Assembly: GCA_028704435.1 (NCBI GenBank)
Contig: JAQWFL010000017.1
Span: forward strand, 1-53,403
Length of the DNA: 53,403 nt
DNA from: Anaerostipes sp.
GTDB taxonomy: Bacteria > Bacillota > Clostridia > Lachnospirales > Lachnospiraceae
Direction: 5' to 3'
Part shown: positions 8,613 through 17,085 of the stretch, piece after piece
Position numbering within the stretch: the stretch's first letter is position 1
Layout of the letters: the number at the start of each line of letters is the position of its first letter
Position numbers and translations under genes: made by a program
The notes under the pieces: model-generated
What the model saw: only the letters and a program-made list of their open reading frames with translations
What the model was told of the DNA's origin: nothing
Database searches by the model: none

Positions 8613-9545
8613 ATGTCAGAGAAAAAAGGTTTTTTTCGAAGATTGGCAAATGGATTATCAAAAACAAGAGATAATATAGCGGCTAGTTTTGATTCTATTT
8701 TTAGTGGATTTTCTAGCTTAGATGATGATTTTTACGAGGAATTGGAAGAAATACTTATTATGAGTGACATGGGAATTGATACAACCATGAATATCATTGA
8801 GGATTTAAAAAGAAAAGTAAAAGAACAAAAAATCAAAGAGCCAGAGGAATGCAGACAAATCTTAATTGATTCAATCAAAGATCAGATGAAACTAGATGAA
8901 CATGCCTATGACTTTAAAGATAAGAAAAGTGTACTTTTAATGATTGGTGTAAATGGAGTTGGAAAAACAACGACGGTTGGAAAATTAGGTTCTGTATTAA
9001 AGAGTGAAGGCAAGAAAGTGCTGTTTGCAGCAGCAGATACATTTCGTGCTGGTGCTATTGAGCAGCTAGGTGAATGGTCCAATCGAATTGGAGTGGATTT
9101 AATTAGCCAGTCAGAAGGAGCAGATCCTGCGGCAGTAGTTTTTGATGCAGTGTCTGCAGCCAAAGCAAGAAATGTTGATGTGTTGATTTGCGATACAGCA
9201 GGAAGACTTCACAATAAGAAAAATCTAATGGATGAATTATCCAAGATTAATCGTATTATTGAAAGAGAATATCCAGATGCATACCGGGAAACGTTGATTG
9301 TATTAGATGGAACCACAGGACAGAATGCACTTGCTCAGGCGAAACAGTTTAAGGCAGCTACAGACATTACAGGAATTGTCTTAACGAAATTAGATGGAAC
9401 TGCCAAAGGTGGAATTGCGATTGCGATTCAGGCAGAATTAGGAATTCCAGTGAAGTACATTGGAATTGGTGAACAGGTAGATGACTTACAGGAATTTGAT
9501 CCAGATTCTTTTGTAAATGCATTGTTTGAAAAAGGAGAAGAATAA
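8613..9545 (+). CDS. ftsY: signal recognition particle receptor FtsY
   Basis: SRP receptor GTPase that docks ribosome-nascent chain complexes at the membrane for co-translational insertion. The protein is 310 aa. After a short N-terminal stretch with a basic, amphipathic start (GFFRRLANGL) comes the NG domain: P-loop GVNGVGKTTT at 112-121, DTFRAGAIEQL, DTAGRLHNKKNL and TKLDGTAKGG. The acidic A domain of enterobacterial FtsY is absent, as usual in Firmicutes. A GGAGGC ribosome site precedes the ATG. The usual partner genes ylxM-ffh do not follow; the stop codon abuts the next gene's ATG. Confidence 0.97.
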   Translation: MSEKKGFFRRLANGLSKTRDNIAASFDSIFSGFSSLDDDFYEELEEILIMSDMGIDTTMNIIEDLKRKVKEQKIKEPEECRQILIDSIKDQMKLDEHAYDFKDKKSVLLMIGVNGVGKTTTVGKLGSVLKSEGKKVLFAAADTFRAGAIEQLGEWSNRIGVDLISQSEGADPAAVVFDAVSAAKARNVDVLICDTAGRLHNKKNLMDELSKINRIIEREYPDAYRETLIVLDGTTGQNALAQAKQFKAATDITGIVLTKLDGTAKGGIAIAIQAELGIPVKYIGIGEQVDDLQEFDPDSFVNALFEKGEE

Positions 9546-10763
9546 ATGCTTAAATTAAAAGATTTTGAAGCCGCATATGATAAAGTTCAAGAAGTAGTAT
9601 TACCAACAAAATTGATATACAGTGATAGTTTTTCGTCACAAACGGGAAATCAGGTTTACTTAAAACCAGAGAATATGCAGTTGACAGGTGCATATAAGAT
9701 TAGAGGTGCCTATTATAAAATTAGTACATTAACTAAGGAAGAAAAGGACAGAGGTCTTATAACTGCCTCAGCAGGAAACCATGCCCAAGGAGTTGCTCTT
9801 GCAGCGAAAAAGCAAGGTGTAATGGCTACAATTGTAATGCCTACAACAACTCCTCTTCTAAAAGTAAATCGTACGAAAGATTTGGGCGCAAAAGTTGTAT
9901 TACATGGAGACGTTTATGATGAAGCTTGCGAATTTGCATTAAAACTCGCAGAAGAAAAAGGACTTACATTTGTGCATCCTTTTGATGACTTAACTGTTGC
10001 AACTGGACAGGGTACCATTGCAATGGATATTTTCAAAGAATTGCCTACGGTTGATATTATTTTAGTTCCTATTGGAGGAGGTGGACTAGTTACAGGAGTT
10101 TCAACTCTTGCAAAGCTACTTAATCCAAAGATTAAAGTAATCGGAGTAGAACCAGAAGGAGCAGCTTGTATGACGGCTTCTTTGGAGGCTGGGAAAGTGG
10201 TTTCCTGTGAACATGTGGATACCATTGCAGATGGTACTGCAGTGCAGACTCCTGGAAAGAAAATATTCCCATACGTAAAGAATAATGTAGATAAAATTAT
10301 TACAATCAATGATGAAGAACTGATTCCGTGTTTCCTAGATTTATTAGAAAATCATAAGATGCTTGCTGAAAATTCAGGACTTTTATCTGTGGCAGCATTA
10401 AAACATTTAAATGTAACTGGAAAGAAAGTTGTATCGGTTATCAGCGGTGGAAATATGGATGTTATTACCATTGCTTCTTTAGTACAGCATGGACTTATTT
10501 TACGAGATCGTATTTTCACAGTATCTGTATTTTTGCCAGATAAACCAGGAGAGCTAACAAGAGTTTCTAAGATTATTGCACAGGCTCAAGGAAATGTAAT
10601 CAGGTTAGAGCATAACCAGTTTGTAAGCATTAATCGTAGTGCAAAAGTTGAACTTACAATTACAATGGAAGCGTTTGGAACAGAGCATAAAGAAAAGATT
10701 ATAAATGCATTAAAGGATACCGGATATAACCCTCAAATGCGTAATTCAAAGAGTGTTTATTAG
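9546..10763 (+). CDS. ilvA: threonine ammonia-lyase, PLP dependent, with C-terminal ACT domain
   Basis: Deaminates threonine to 2-oxobutyrate and ammonia, for isoleucine synthesis or threonine catabolism. The 405-aa protein is a fold-type II PLP enzyme: Lys51 in the segment TGAYKIRGA binds PLP, SAGNHAQGVA contacts substrate, and GGGGLVTGV binds the phosphate. A single ACT-type domain occupies about residues 325-405, starting at FTVSVFLPDKPGEL. This matches the shorter form (one regulatory domain) rather than E. coli IlvA with its double one, so it could equally be called tdcB-like. The ATG directly follows the ftsY TAA with no gap, suggesting translational coupling. A terminator follows at 10787. 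Confidence 0.9.
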   Translation: MLKLKDFEAAYDKVQEVVLPTKLIYSDSFSSQTGNQVYLKPENMQLTGAYKIRGAYYKISTLTKEEKDRGLITASAGNHAQGVALAAKKQGVMATIVMPTTTPLLKVNRTKDLGAKVVLHGDVYDEACEFALKLAEEKGLTFVHPFDDLTVATGQGTIAMDIFKELPTVDIILVPIGGGGLVTGVSTLAKLLNPKIKVIGVEPEGAACMTASLEAGKVVSCEHVDTIADGTAVQTPGKKIFPYVKNNVDKIITINDEELIPCFLDLLENHKMLAENSGLLSVAALKHLNVTGKKVVSVISGGNMDVITIASLVQHGLILRDRIFTVSVFLPDKPGELTRVSKIIAQAQGNVIRLEHNQFVSINRSAKVELTITMEAFGTEHKEKIINALKDTGYNPQMRNSKSVY

Positions 10764-10786
10764 TGGAAAATTGATATTGTTTGTCG

Positions 10787-10824
10787 AAAGAATCAGTGAG
10801 AATAGTTGCTTACTGATTCTTTTT
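10787..10824 (+). terminator. Rho-independent terminator after ilvA
   Basis: AAAGAATCAGT (10787-10797) pairs perfectly with ACTGATTCTTT (10812-10822) around a 14-nt loop, and the 3' arm runs into a T tract. It closes the long pta-to-ilvA gene run. Confidence 0.85.
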
Positions 10825-10938
10825 GTGCAAATGATACAAAATTCGATAAAAAAATTCAAGAAAATATACAAAATGATGAAAAAAGTTTGTAAAATGCATT
10901 TTAAAATGTACAATTTACTGTACGCAAAACATACAATA

Positions 10939-10947
10939 TGGTATAAT
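10939..10947 (+). promoter_or_regulatory. extended -10 promoter upstream of a candidate small RNA
   Basis: TGGTATAAT (10939-10947) has a perfect TATAAT and an extended TGn element, which can compensate for the weak -35 region I see. Transcription would start near 10954. Confidence 0.6.
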
Positions 10948-10953
10948 ATAACC

Positions 10954-11104
10954 AAAGGAAATAATGAAACCGATAATTTTAATCTTGTAAGTAGACAACA
11001 TGTTGATTCGGCGTTTATAAGTGTGGGGTAACAGCAATTATATATGATACGATGGGTGTAAGTTTACTATTTGCAAGAGCAGGTAAGTAATTTGCACTTT
11101 TTTT
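10954..11104 (+). ncRNA. candidate structured small RNA of unknown family
   Basis: The 443-bp gap between ilvA and glgB holds no convincing protein gene. Between the promoter at 10939-10947 and a strong terminator at 11056-11104 lies a transcript of about 150 nt. Its 5' part can fold into a nested hairpin (CCGA 10970-10973 with UCGG; AUC with GAU; UUGU with ACAA). The 3' end is an 18-bp two-part hairpin followed by seven T. A separate promoter for glgB starts 49 bp downstream, so the RNA would be an independent unit, not a leader. I do not recognise any known riboswitch or 6S-like core in it. A short reading frame, MKPIILIL, begins at 10964 but its ribosome site would sit at the very 5' end. 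Confidence 0.45.
11056..11104 (+). terminator. long Rho-independent terminator of the candidate RNA
   Basis: GTGTAAGTTTACT (11056-11068) pairs with AGTAATTTGCAC (11086-11097) with one bulge and two wobbles. The stem continues inward as ATTTGC with GCAGGT around the tetraloop AAGA. Seven T follow at 11098-11104. Confidence 0.75.
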
Positions 11105-11152
11105 CTTATTATTTAAGAAATAAGTGGTAACATCATACTATTATGTTCTGTT

Positions 11153-11180
11153 TTGAATCATTTTTGTATAGAATTATAAT
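11153..11180 (+). promoter_or_regulatory. promoter of the glycogen operon
   Basis: TTGAAT (11153-11158) and TATAAT (11175-11180) are 16 bp apart. Expected start near 11187, only about 20 nt before the glgB ATG, leaving just the AAGGAGG ribosome site. No regulator site is recognisable. Confidence 0.7.
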
Positions 11181-11206
11181 AGTAGACCAAAAAGGAGGAA
11201 CATCCT

Positions 11207-13213
11207 ATGAAAACTAACATTAATAAAGACGACTTGTACTTGTTCCAGACGGGTAAGGCGCGGAAAGCTTATCTTATGTTTGGATGTCATTACATAAAGG
11301 AGGAAAAAGTACATGAATTTGTGTTATGGGCACCTAGTGCAAAGTCCGTTAGTTTAGTTGGGGACTTTAATCAGTGGAATCCATTAGTAACCAGTATGGA
11401 ACGTCAGAGCAGCGGAATATTCACAGCTAAGATTTCTGGATTGAAAAAGGGAGATTTATATAAATACTACGTAGAAGGATATGATGGAAAGTGCAGATAT
11501 AAAGCAGATCCATTTGCTTATTCTAATGAATTAAGACCAGGAACAGCATCGAGAGTCTGGGATATGCCAAAGTTTGCATGGAGAGACAAAGAGTTTATTA
11601 AAAAGAGAAAGAATCATAACGATGTGAACGGACCAATGTCAGTTTATGAGATTCATCTTGGAACATGGAGAATGCCAGAAGATGAAGAAAGAGAGTTTTA
11701 CAATTATCGTGAGATTGCAGATATGTTGGTACCTTACCTTAAAAAGATGGAATACACTCATGTAGAATTGATGCCAATTACAGAATTTCCTTATGATTTA
11801 TCTTGGGGATATCAAGTAACAGGGTACTATGCAGTAACATCTAGGTACGGAGATCCAGAAGACTTTATGTATTTTGTGAACAAGCTTCACAAAGAGGGAA
11901 TTAGTGTTATTTTAGATTGGGTGCCAGCTCATTTTCCAAGAGATGAACATGGACTTGCAATGTTTGATGGAACACATATTTTTGATCATGAGGATCCAAG
12001 AAAAGGAAGTCAGCCAGACTGGGGAACTTTACTTTTTAACTATGGGAAGCCAGAGATTCAAAGTTTCTTAATATCAAGTGCAATGTTTTTTGCAGATGTT
12101 TATCATGTAGATGGAATTCGAATTGATGCAGTAAGTGCTATGCTTTATCTAGATTTCGGAAAGAAGCCGGGAGAGTTTGTTCCAAATGAAGACGGAACCA
12201 ATATAAACTATGAGGCCATAGATTTCTTGAAGAATTTGAATACTGCATTAAGAAGTGAGTTTGATGGATTTATAACAGTTGCAGAGGAATCAACAGCCTA
12301 TCCAAAGGTTACAAGTGATATTGAAGATGAAGAAGGATTGGGATTCTCATACAAATGGAATATGGGATACATGCATGATTCATTATACTATATGGAACTT
12401 GACCCTATTTTCAGACGAGATAATCATGGAAGCATTATTTTTTCAATGGAATATGCATATAGTGAGAACTATGTACTTCCATTTTCTCACGATGAAGTGG
12501 TTCATGGGAAAAAGTCTATGGTGGACAAAATGTATGGTGAATATGAAGACAAGTTTGCATCACTAAAAGCATTATATGGACTTACCTATGCTCATCCAGG
12601 AAAGAAACTTCTTTTTATGGGAGGCGAATTTGGACAATTTATTGAATGGAGAGATGAAGAACAGTTAGAATGGTTCCTATGTGATAAATTTGAGAAGCAT
12701 CGTACTCTTCAAGATTTTGTTAGTAAATTAAATCATTTATATAAAACAGAGCCAGCTCTTTATGAATTAGACCATGAAGAAGAGGGATTTGAGTGGATAC
12801 TACAAAGAGATGCAGATCACAGTGTTGTAGCATTCATTCGAAAAGGAAAGAAAAAAAGAGGTAAGAAGCAGGAACAAATTCTTTGCGCTTGTAACTTTAC
12901 GCCAGTAGAGTGGGAAAAGTATTATATTCCAATGCCTGAATATGGAAATCTGACAAAGATTTTAGATAGCAGTGAAACTTCATTTGGTGGAGATGGAAAT
13001 GTAAGTGAAAGGAAAATCAAAACAAGAAAGAAAAAAATTAAAGGAACAAAGGATCAATATGAATATAATGCTCGTATTTCTCTAAAGCCATTGAGTGTTG
13101 TGTTTTATCGATATGAAGTTGAAGACCCAAAATCAGTAAAGAAACAAGTTGGGACAGCTAACAAAACGCCTGCTGTGAAAAAGACAGTGGGTAAGAAAAC
13201 AACAAAAAAGTAG
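11207..13213 (+). CDS. glgB: 1,4-alpha-glucan branching enzyme GlgB
   Basis: Transfers alpha-1,4 glucan segments to make alpha-1,6 branches in glycogen. The 668-aa protein has an N-terminal CBM48 domain (about 25-110, with VGDFNQWNP), the GH13 catalytic barrel (about 145-510) and a C-terminal beta domain. The GH13 catalytic residues are visible: nucleophile Asp307 in DGIRIDAVSAM, acid/base Glu360 in VAEEST and Asp429 in FSHDEVVHG. The far C-terminus (about 635-668) is a lysine-rich tail ending KKTTKK, with no recognised function. It opens the glycogen operon with an AAGGAGG ribosome site; glgC follows after 40 bp. Confidence 0.96.
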   Translation: MKTNINKDDLYLFQTGKARKAYLMFGCHYIKEEKVHEFVLWAPSAKSVSLVGDFNQWNPLVTSMERQSSGIFTAKISGLKKGDLYKYYVEGYDGKCRYKADPFAYSNELRPGTASRVWDMPKFAWRDKEFIKKRKNHNDVNGPMSVYEIHLGTWRMPEDEEREFYNYREIADMLVPYLKKMEYTHVELMPITEFPYDLSWGYQVTGYYAVTSRYGDPEDFMYFVNKLHKEGISVILDWVPAHFPRDEHGLAMFDGTHIFDHEDPRKGSQPDWGTLLFNYGKPEIQSFLISSAMFFADVYHVDGIRIDAVSAMLYLDFGKKPGEFVPNEDGTNINYEAIDFLKNLNTALRSEFDGFITVAEESTAYPKVTSDIEDEEGLGFSYKWNMGYMHDSLYYMELDPIFRRDNHGSIIFSMEYAYSENYVLPFSHDEVVHGKKSMVDKMYGEYEDKFASLKALYGLTYAHPGKKLLFMGGEFGQFIEWRDEEQLEWFLCDKFEKHRTLQDFVSKLNHLYKTEPALYELDHEEEGFEWILQRDADHSVVAFIRKGKKKRGKKQEQILCACNFTPVEWEKYYIPMPEYGNLTKILDSSETSFGGDGNVSERKIKTRKKKIKGTKDQYEYNARISLKPLSVVFYRYEVEDPKSVKKQVGTANKTPAVKKTVGKKTTKK

Positions 13214-13253
13214 GCAGAAAAAGTAAATAATGACCCAAAAAGGAGGAAGTAAT

Positions 13254-14438
13254 ATGATTACAAAGAAAGAGTGTGTAGCTATGTTGTTAGCAGGAGGACA
13301 GGGAAGTCGTCTGTTTGCATTGACAACAAAAAAAGCAAAACCAGCAGTACCATTTGGAGGAAAGTATAAGATTATTGATTTTCCATTATCAAATTGTACA
13401 AATTCTGGGATTGATACAGTAGGTGTGTTGACACAATATGAACCTTTGGAATTAAATTCGTACATTGGGACTGGAGCATACTGGGATCTTGACAGTATCA
13501 ATGGTGGAGCTTATGTTTTACCTCCGTATGTTACTGGAAAGGAAGGAAACTGGTATCGTGGTACTGCAGATGCTATTTATCAAAATATTAATTTTATTGA
13601 TAATTTTGATCCAGATAACATTATTGTTCTTTCAGGTGACCAAATCTGTACCATGGATTATGAGAAGATGTTAAAGTATCATAAAGAGAAAAATGCTGAT
13701 TGTACCATTGCTGTTTTAGAGGTTACTTTAGAAGAAGCAAAACGATTTGGTATTATGAATACAGATGAAGACAACCGAATTGAAGAATTTGAAGAAAAAC
13801 CAGAACATCCAAAAAGCACAAAAGCCTCTATGGGTATCTATATTTTCCGATGGAAGATGATTCGTCAATACTTGATTGAAGATGCAAATGATCCGGATTC
13901 AGAACATGATTTTGGAAATAACATTATTCCTCAAATGTTAGAAGACCAAAAGAAGATGTTTGCATATAGTTTTGATGGATACTGGAGAGATGTAGGAACT
14001 ATTGATAGTTTGTGGGAAGCAAATATGGAATTATTAACTGAGAGTCCACAACTTGATTTAAACAATGATAAATTTAGAGTTTATACAAGAACATTTGGAT
14101 TGCCACCTCATTTTATTGCAAAAGAGGCTGAAGTGAAGAACAGTATTATTGCCGATGGAAGTCGAATTGAAGGAACAGTTATTAATAGTGTCATTCATCC
14201 AGGTGTAAAGATTGCAAAAGGAGCAGTTGTAAAAGACAGCGTAATTATGAAAGATTCAGTTGTGCGTGCTAATTCTAAAGTAAACAAAGCAATTCTTGAT
14301 GAAGAGGTTGTGATTGAAGAAGGATGTACTGTTGGAGAAGGAAACGAAGTAACAGTTATTGGCTGCGAAAGCGTTGCTTTAGAAGGAACTGTTGTTGAAG
14401 ATGGATCAATGATTTATCCAAATACTATTTTACACTAG
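13254..14438 (+). CDS. glgC: glucose-1-phosphate adenylyltransferase GlgC
   Basis: Makes ADP-glucose from glucose-1-phosphate and ATP, the committed step of glycogen synthesis. The 394-aa protein has the nucleotide-binding signature AGGQGSRL at 13-20 followed by [11 protein letters not shown], and a left-handed beta-helix C-terminal domain with hexapeptide-like repeats (about 290-394). The start at 13254 is preceded by AGGAGGA at 13241-13248; a reading from 13230 overlaps this site. The gene lies next to its non-catalytic paralogue glgD, with which it probably forms a hetero-oligomer, as shown for GlgCD of some Firmicutes. Confidence 0.95.
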   Translation: MITKKECVAMLLAGGQGSRLFALTTKKAKPAVPFGGKYKIIDFPLSNCTNSGIDTVGVLTQYEPLELNSYIGTGAYWDLDSINGGAYVLPPYVTGKEGNWYRGTADAIYQNINFIDNFDPDNIIVLSGDQICTMDYEKMLKYHKEKNADCTIAVLEVTLEEAKRFGIMNTDEDNRIEEFEEKPEHPKSTKASMGIYIFRWKMIRQYLIEDANDPDSEHDFGNNIIPQMLEDQKKMFAYSFDGYWRDVGTIDSLWEANMELLTESPQLDLNNDKFRVYTRTFGLPPHFIAKEAEVKNSIIADGSRIEGTVINSVIHPGVKIAKGAVVKDSVIMKDSVVRANSKVNKAILDEEVVIEEGCTVGEGNEVTVIGCESVALEGTVVEDGSMIYPNTILH

Positions 14439-14449
14439 GAGGGATTGCT

Positions 14450-15583
14450 ATGGATAACCAAATGGTTGGAATTATAAATGCAGGAGAAGAAAATCGTAAA
14501 TTACAGGATTTAGTACGGACAAGAAGTTTATCATCACTTCCAGTAGGCGGAAGATATCGAACCGTTGATTTCCTATTGAGTAATATGGTAAACTCAGGAA
14601 TTAAAAATATAGGATTAATCACAAAAAATAAATATAGTTCTTTGATGGAACATGTAGGTTCAGGAAAAGAATGGGGATTAAATCGTAAACGAGGTGGACT
14701 ATTTGTTTTTCCTCCATATGTAAATGGAGCAGGAACTGGTACCAATGATTATACTGTTATGGATGGGCTTCGAGGAACATTAGATTTCCTTAGAAAATCA
14801 CCAGAACCATATGTATTATTGGGAAGATCTTATGTTATTTTCAATAGTGATTTTAATGAAATGTTAGATAAACATATTGAGTCAGGGGCGGATATTTCCC
14901 TAATGTATTTTGATAATAGTGATGATGCAACAAACTGTGATTACGATGGTGTATATTTACAGACAGATGAAACAGAGAAGATTACGGATATGTGTTATTC
15001 GGAAATTAAACACAGCTCAAGTAAGAAGAGCATGGATGCCTATATTATGAGGAGACAATTGTTGATTGAATTGATTCAAGAAGCTGTATCATACAATAAA
15101 AAACATTTCTTCTTTGATGTAATTGTTCCAAACTTTAACAGATTACATATTCAAGGATATGAGTATAAGGGCTATGTAGGATGCATTACATCTTTAGAAG
15201 CTTTTTATAACATTAATATGGATTTATTAAAACCAGAAGTTCAACAAGATTTGTTTTTTGGAGAACATCAGATTTATACAAAGACAGGAGACACATCGCC
15301 AGCTTATTATGGTGAACATGCACAAGTTACAAATAGTTTAATCAGTAGCGGTTCTGAAGTGGATGGAATTGTAGAAAATTCTATTATATTTAGAGGAGGT
15401 CGTATCTCAAAGAATGCAGTTGTTAAAAATTCAATTGTAATGGCAGAGGGATTTATTGCAGAAGGAGGACAGATTAATCATACAATTTTAGATCGACATG
15501 TAAAAGTATACTCAAAAGCTCATTTAGCTGGTTCAAGTCATCATCCAGTCTTTATTCCAAAGGGGGCAAGTGTGAATGAGTAA
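14450..15583 (+). CDS. glgD: GlgD, regulatory paralogue of ADP-glucose pyrophosphorylase
   Basis: The 377-aa product is a GlgC homologue with N-terminal nucleotidyltransferase-like and C-terminal beta-helix domains. The GGxGxRL nucleotide loop of GlgC is replaced by INAGEENRKL, and the Lys-Pro segment is changed to SLSSLPVGGRYRTVDF, so by itself it should be poorly active or inactive. In Firmicutes GlgD is known to associate with GlgC and raise its activity. AGGAGGG precedes the ATG, 11 bp after the glgC stop, and the end overlaps glgA by 8 bp. Confidence 0.93.
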   Translation: MDNQMVGIINAGEENRKLQDLVRTRSLSSLPVGGRYRTVDFLLSNMVNSGIKNIGLITKNKYSSLMEHVGSGKEWGLNRKRGGLFVFPPYVNGAGTGTNDYTVMDGLRGTLDFLRKSPEPYVLLGRSYVIFNSDFNEMLDKHIESGADISLMYFDNSDDATNCDYDGVYLQTDETEKITDMCYSEIKHSSSKKSMDAYIMRRQLLIELIQEAVSYNKKHFFFDVIVPNFNRLHIQGYEYKGYVGCITSLEAFYNINMDLLKPEVQQDLFFGEHQIYTKTGDTSPAYYGEHAQVTNSLISSGSEVDGIVENSIIFRGGRISKNAVVKNSIVMAEGFIAEGGQINHTILDRHVKVYSKAHLAGSSHHPVFIPKGASVNE

Positions 15584-17054
15584 AAGCAAAACAAAAGTTA
15601 AGGTCGATGAGAAATGTGAAAACAAATTATCAATTTTAATGGTTGCAGCCGAATGTGCACCATTTGTAAAATTAGGAGGGCTTGCCGACGTTGTCGGTAC
15701 CCTCCCAATTGAACTTAACAAGTTGGGTGCAGATGCTAGGGTAATGCTGCCATTTCATCGACAAATCAAAGAAAAGTATTTTGATAGAGTTACCCATGTT
15801 TGCGATTTTTCGGTACAATTTAATCAAAGAGCAGTCTATGTTGGTGTAGAAAAATTAGTCTATAACGATGTAATTCATTACTTTATTGACAATGAAGAAT
15901 ACTTTGGAGATGCAGTTTATCGTGGTGATATAGCAGAAGGAGAACAGTATGCTTTCTTCGATCGTGCTGTGGTAGAGGCAACTGGAAGGATAGGATTTAT
16001 TCCAGACATACTTCACTGTAATGACTGGCAGACAGGTCTTATTCCTATTCTGATTCGTACACAGTACGGACATTGGGATATTGGAAGATCCAAATGTATT
16101 TTTACCATTCATAATATGATGTATCAAGGAAAATTTGGATTTGAAATGTTTCAAAAGTGGCTGGGAATTGATCCAGTATATAACACTCCTGAATATATGC
16201 ATAATTATGATTGTGCAAGTTTTATGAAAGCAGGTGTTGTATTTGCAGACAGACTTAGTACAGTAAGTCCTACCTATGCAAAGGAAATACTAAGCCCAAA
16301 GTATGCTTATCAGATGGAGGGCATTTTAAATGCAAGACAATGGGATACATGGGGAATTGTGAATGGAATTGACACAAAAGCATATAATCCAGAGGATGAT
16401 TTATATTTAAAACATCATTTTTCAGTAGATGATATGAGTGGAAAGCGTAAAAATAAAATAAAATTAATCAATGATCTAGGATTGATAATTAGTCCGGGAG
16501 TACCTATTATCGCTATGGTTACAAGATTAACTAGCCAAAAAGGATTAGATTTAGTAAAATATATCTTAGATGAAATGATGTGTACTGAGGATATTGGGTT
16601 TATTATTCTTGGAACAGGAGATAAGATATACGAAGACTTTTTCCGTTTCATGGAGAATAAGTATAAAGGAAGACTATGTGCATATATTGATTACAATGAG
16701 CGGGTCGCTCATGAAATCTATGCAGGCAGTGATTTATTCTTAATGCCATCAATGTTTGAGCCATGTGGAATTTCACAGATGATAGCACTTCGTTACGGTA
16801 CATTGCCAATTGTTAGAGAAACAGGTGGTTTATGTGATACAATAGAGAGCTATAATGAATATGAAGAAACAGGAAACGGATTTTCGTTTCAGAATTATAA
16901 TGCTCATGAAATGTTTGGAATTATCAAATATGCACTTAAGATTTTAAGAAGTCCAAAACGTAAAAAGGGATTAATAAGAAGAGCAATGGAGTCAGATAAC
17001 AGTTTTGAAACATCAGCTAAGAAATATTTGCAGATGTATCAATCCATTGTATAA
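15576..17054 (+). CDS. glgA: glycogen synthase (ADP-glucose)
   Basis: Elongates alpha-1,4 glucan from ADP-glucose; a GT5 glycosyltransferase with two Rossmann domains. The 492-aa protein has the family motif KLGGLADVV at 32-40 (KxGGL binds ADP-glucose), the HCNDWQTGL segment and the C-terminal PSMFEPCGISQMIALRYGT region with the conserved Glu. An N-terminal basic extension of about 15 residues (SKSKTKVKVDEK) precedes the core. The start codon lies inside the end of glgD, an 8-bp overlap that suggests translational coupling. Confidence 0.96.
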   Translation: MSKSKTKVKVDEKCENKLSILMVAAECAPFVKLGGLADVVGTLPIELNKLGADARVMLPFHRQIKEKYFDRVTHVCDFSVQFNQRAVYVGVEKLVYNDVIHYFIDNEEYFGDAVYRGDIAEGEQYAFFDRAVVEATGRIGFIPDILHCNDWQTGLIPILIRTQYGHWDIGRSKCIFTIHNMMYQGKFGFEMFQKWLGIDPVYNTPEYMHNYDCASFMKAGVVFADRLSTVSPTYAKEILSPKYAYQMEGILNARQWDTWGIVNGIDTKAYNPEDDLYLKHHFSVDDMSGKRKNKIKLINDLGLIISPGVPIIAMVTRLTSQKGLDLVKYILDEMMCTEDIGFIILGTGDKIYEDFFRFMENKYKGRLCAYIDYNERVAHEIYAGSDLFLMPSMFEPCGISQMIALRYGTLPIVRETGGLCDTIESYNEYEETGNGFSFQNYNAHEMFGIIKYALKILRSPKRKKGLIRRAMESDNSFETSAKKYLQMYQSIV

Positions 17055-17085
17055 TACGTTATCTGTGAAAGGAGAACAACTTAGG

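Noticed and set aside
10964..10990. Ile/Leu-rich leader peptide MKPIILIL as an attenuator of branched-chain amino acid genes
   Set aside because: The downstream gene is glgB, not an ilv gene, and the ribosome site would be at the extreme 5' end of the transcript. Kept only as a note within the candidate RNA.
10753..11031. 92-codon open frame on the + strand between ilvA and glgB
   Set aside because: It starts inside ilvA, reads through the ilvA terminator and promoter region, has no ribosome site and an A/T-driven Lys/Ile/Met-rich composition.
14450..15583. glgD as a decayed copy of glgC (pseudogene)
   Set aside because: The frame is intact, well translated and coupled to glgA, and non-catalytic GlgD partners are an established family in Firmicutes.
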